Below are positions 61,414 to 64,000 of a stretch of DNA of 64,000 nt, one piece after another. Within the stretch, counting starts at the first letter, position 1. The number at the start of each line of letters is the position of its first letter. The stretch comes from Pempheris klunzingeri. Its lineage: Eukaryota > Chordata > Actinopteri > Acropomatiformes > Pempheridae. A program made the translations under genes and the position numbers. The stretch is taken from NCBI RefSeq assembly GCF_042242105.1, contig NC_092012.1, positions 17,434,543 through 17,498,542 on the forward strand, in the 5' to 3' direction. The notes beneath the pieces were generated by a model. The model did not search any database, was not told the DNA's origin, and was given only the letters and a program-made list of their open reading frames with translations.

Positions 61414-64000
61414 CTGAAGGCAGCACACAGATGGACAGGCAATTAGACTGTGTTTTAAGAAATTAGAAAGTGTAATATACAGATTTACTAGTTTGAAAAT
61501 GAGAAATGAGAAAAAGACCTTATGAACTGATCTGCACAAAAGTGCATTAGACAAAGAGATTTACATCTTAAATCATTTTTTAAAATGAATATAAAAATAA
61601 GAACAGTTTAATTAGCTCCTGCACAGGATGATTAATTGGCAGAGTTTTCATGAATGGAAATGTCTGCAGCAGTGTGTTTTTTGATATTATAATCAGGGGG
61701 CCCCTGAGGGGCCAGGAATATATTTATATAATAAAAACTTACAGGGTTCGAAGCCCTTCATATAATTTCATATTGCTGAAAGAGTGGGTGGCCCCCATGT
61801 GGGTACACTTCATGGACCAGCACCACGCACAGGTGCATTGAGTCCACCAGCCACAAAACTGAAATTTTCTGTGAATATTCATCATCCCCTGAGGATAAAT
61901 CCTATTGTTTTTGTGGTAATGGCACCATCAGCCACCCACTTTGTACACAGGGAATACTGTATTAAAACAAAATAGTCAGATTTCTAGGAACATGAATAAA
62001 CACTTTCATGTTTTCCAAAGGATGAATCCTTCAATTATATTTAATTTACAAAGATTTGCTTATGTTTCAATGTTGAATTCTATTTTTGAAACATTGCTAG
62101 GGAGTGTCAAATCTTTAAAAAAGGCAAATTTTGTGACATATGTCAAGTTTATGATAAGGGCTAATTCCCTGCAGAGGAAAGATAAGAGGCCAGAGGAGAG
62201 CAATGAGCTGCAGGCTGCTATAATGAAGAAACCTTAAACATGAGCTGTTCAAAGTCAAGCAAAAAGTAAAAAAGCCTGTATACGTTACAGATATATTAGG
62301 CCAGCAAAGACCACAGAAAATTACAAATATTACTATTTGACACAGGCACTCAATCATGTGCAGTAAATCAATCAACCCCATGTGAAAAGTCACACTTATC
62401 AGCAACGTCTTAGTTAAATTTAAAGTATTAAAAGAAGAACTGAGAAGGAAAATTAATCTAAGATCTCCAATTCGGTGCACTACTGTACAGTAGTCATGCT
62501 CAAGATTTTTCTTCTTCCTCTGCCAGCAAACGGTGAAATTACTTTGTGAAATAAATTATAGGCTATATAACACCAAAATATGTTTTAATTTAAGTTGTTG
62601 TTGCATAAACAGTTGGGCAGTGACATATTCTATCATTTGTTTAAACAACACACAAACCTCTGTACGTGACTAATTACTCAAATAATGACTATTTACTGTG
62701 CAATTCAATTTTACTGCATTCAACTCAATTTGCAATTCAGTAGGTGCAGATAAGACTCAAGGTGAAATTTCTGGGTATGCTGATCATATGCCATAATTTC
62801 ATGAAGTCCCTCTTTTAAGGAGACAGATAGTCTGGCAAACAAAACTTGGCCTTAAGTGACAGTTCACACCATTCAAATGTTCGGGTTTTATTGATTAGCA
62901 ATTATCATACACTGTAGATCAGATCAGCACATCTGGGAACATTAGTCTACAGCTGTTAATATTAAATTCATGAAAACAAAACTGGTTTGGCTTTGCACCC
63001 TTAAAATAAGCAAATAAAACGTCAAGAAACACATGCGAGTCATTTGACATACTGGCAGATAAGCTGCATAGCAGTCAACACACAAGCATATAGCATTAGC
63101 ATGTAGCTTTGAGCAGAAAAATTTTCAGGACATGGTGAGGGAACAAATCAAAGATCAGCGATTTAGGGATTTAATCCTGGTGCAACCAACAACACAGCAA
63201 CTCTTCAACATTTCATTTAAATGGGTTTGTTTAAGTGTATGCGCTACAGCCGTATACGTGGAACCAGAGATTGTTTTCCCCCAAAAAGGGGCGTGGTGAT
63301 GAGAGCTTACTCTCTCTCGACATATTGCCGATCTGATGTACTGGTCCATTGTAATAACGGGGACAAAAACACAAAGCACCACAAACAGCCACAAACACAC
63401 ACATCATATTAAAAACAGTCACATATACACCGCAATAAAACCGCATAGCACAATCTGCCGACGTCACCCATCATAAAATTCACAAATCAATACCTGCACC
63501 AATGTTGACATGTCAGACATAACATGCAGGTTTTGGTTAGATATCTATACAGGTATGCAGGTACCTTATCACTGCCTGACATGGGAGTGCACTTATGGTG
63601 AAAAAAGAAAATATTCTAGTGAGAGTGTGCTAAACAATACTCCTAGGGCATTTAGAAGTAGCAAGGTTTTGGGCCATGGGAGTAATGGAAAATGGTTGGA
63701 AGGTTTCATCAGAGGCTTTAGTGCAGCAGTGATAATAACTGCTCATCATATTCTCAGATGACATTAACAGAAGTAAATAGTCTTTGATGGGTGAGCAGCA
63801 CGAGTGCCACAGAAATGAACAGACAATTAGGCTGCTTTTAGTTCCAAACAATGTTACACTTAACAGCATTGCAGAAAGGAGTGAGGCGCAGAAAAGAAAA
63901 GGAAAACAGAGACAGAACGGGATAAACTTGTGTAAAAGAGATTTAGAGACACTGGCAGCCACCAACCGTACGGTACTGTGTTCATCACATGAGGTGTATC
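61414..64000 (-). other. cdyl2: 3' part of cdyl2 first intron
   Basis: The sequence upstream of the chromodomain exon. I looked for a first coding exon ending in a LYE-type codon run followed by GT and found none, so the intron continues past the window edge. The open frames here show no family resemblance. Confidence 0.7.

Noticed and set aside
1-64000. CRISPR arrays, operons, phage, retroviral genes, tRNA or rRNA genes
   Set aside because: None seen. Direct repeats are microsatellites, a minisatellite or transposon units, and no LTR-bounded element or cloverleaf was recognised.

Overview
This window is vertebrate nuclear DNA from a teleost fish, probably a percomorph. The evidence is split genes with GT-AG introns, Tc1 elements and other repeat families typical of fish, many dinucleotide microsatellites, and a gene block matching human 16q23.2. 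There is no bacterial, organellar or viral gene content. Gene identities come from comparing translations with family members recalled from memory; no database search was run.

Layout. Bases 1-23,800 hold no gene I can support. They contain microsatellites, an old Tc1 remnant (16,732-17,658), several fragments of dispersed fish repeats, and one large repeat block (about 7,880-9,513) with CTCF-like motifs and a 36-bp minisatellite. About 20,270-23,836 is probably the long 3' UTR of the first gene. The genes follow: a glycogen-targeting PP1 subunit (ppp1r3d/e-like, minus, 23,837-24,760); a C16orf46 homolog (plus, 25,809-27,416) in divergent arrangement with it; atmin (minus, four coding exons, 30,815-36,079); cenpn (minus, ten coding exons, 37,911-42,721) with a young but dead Tc1 element in an intron; cmc2 (plus, three coding exons, 44,756-45,197), divergent from cenpn; and cdyl2 (minus, 50,145-61,413), whose last six coding exons are present and whose first exon lies beyond the right edge.

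How the genes relate. They share a conserved neighbourhood rather than a pathway. ATMIN is a zinc-finger transcription factor and ATM cofactor that binds dynein light chain. CENP-N belongs to the inner kinetochore. CMC2 is a small twin-CX9C protein of cytochrome oxidase assembly. CDYL2 is a chromodomain and crotonase-fold chromatin reader. The PP1 subunit directs phosphatase to glycogen. Two gene pairs appear to share short bidirectional promoters.

Main points for a second look: an apparent 2-bp frameshift in the last exon of cenpn, just downstream of a 140-bp CA/CT-type repeat next to that exon's acceptor; a GC-AG intron in atmin; a perfect recursive-splice-type site (CAG|GTAAGT) upstream of the cmc2 start; a PPP1R3 gene linked to C16orf46, where mammals have none; cdyl2 apparently inverted relative to cmc2 compared with human; and an X-box-like motif in the C16orf46 promoter. 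I found no clearly new multi-gene system.
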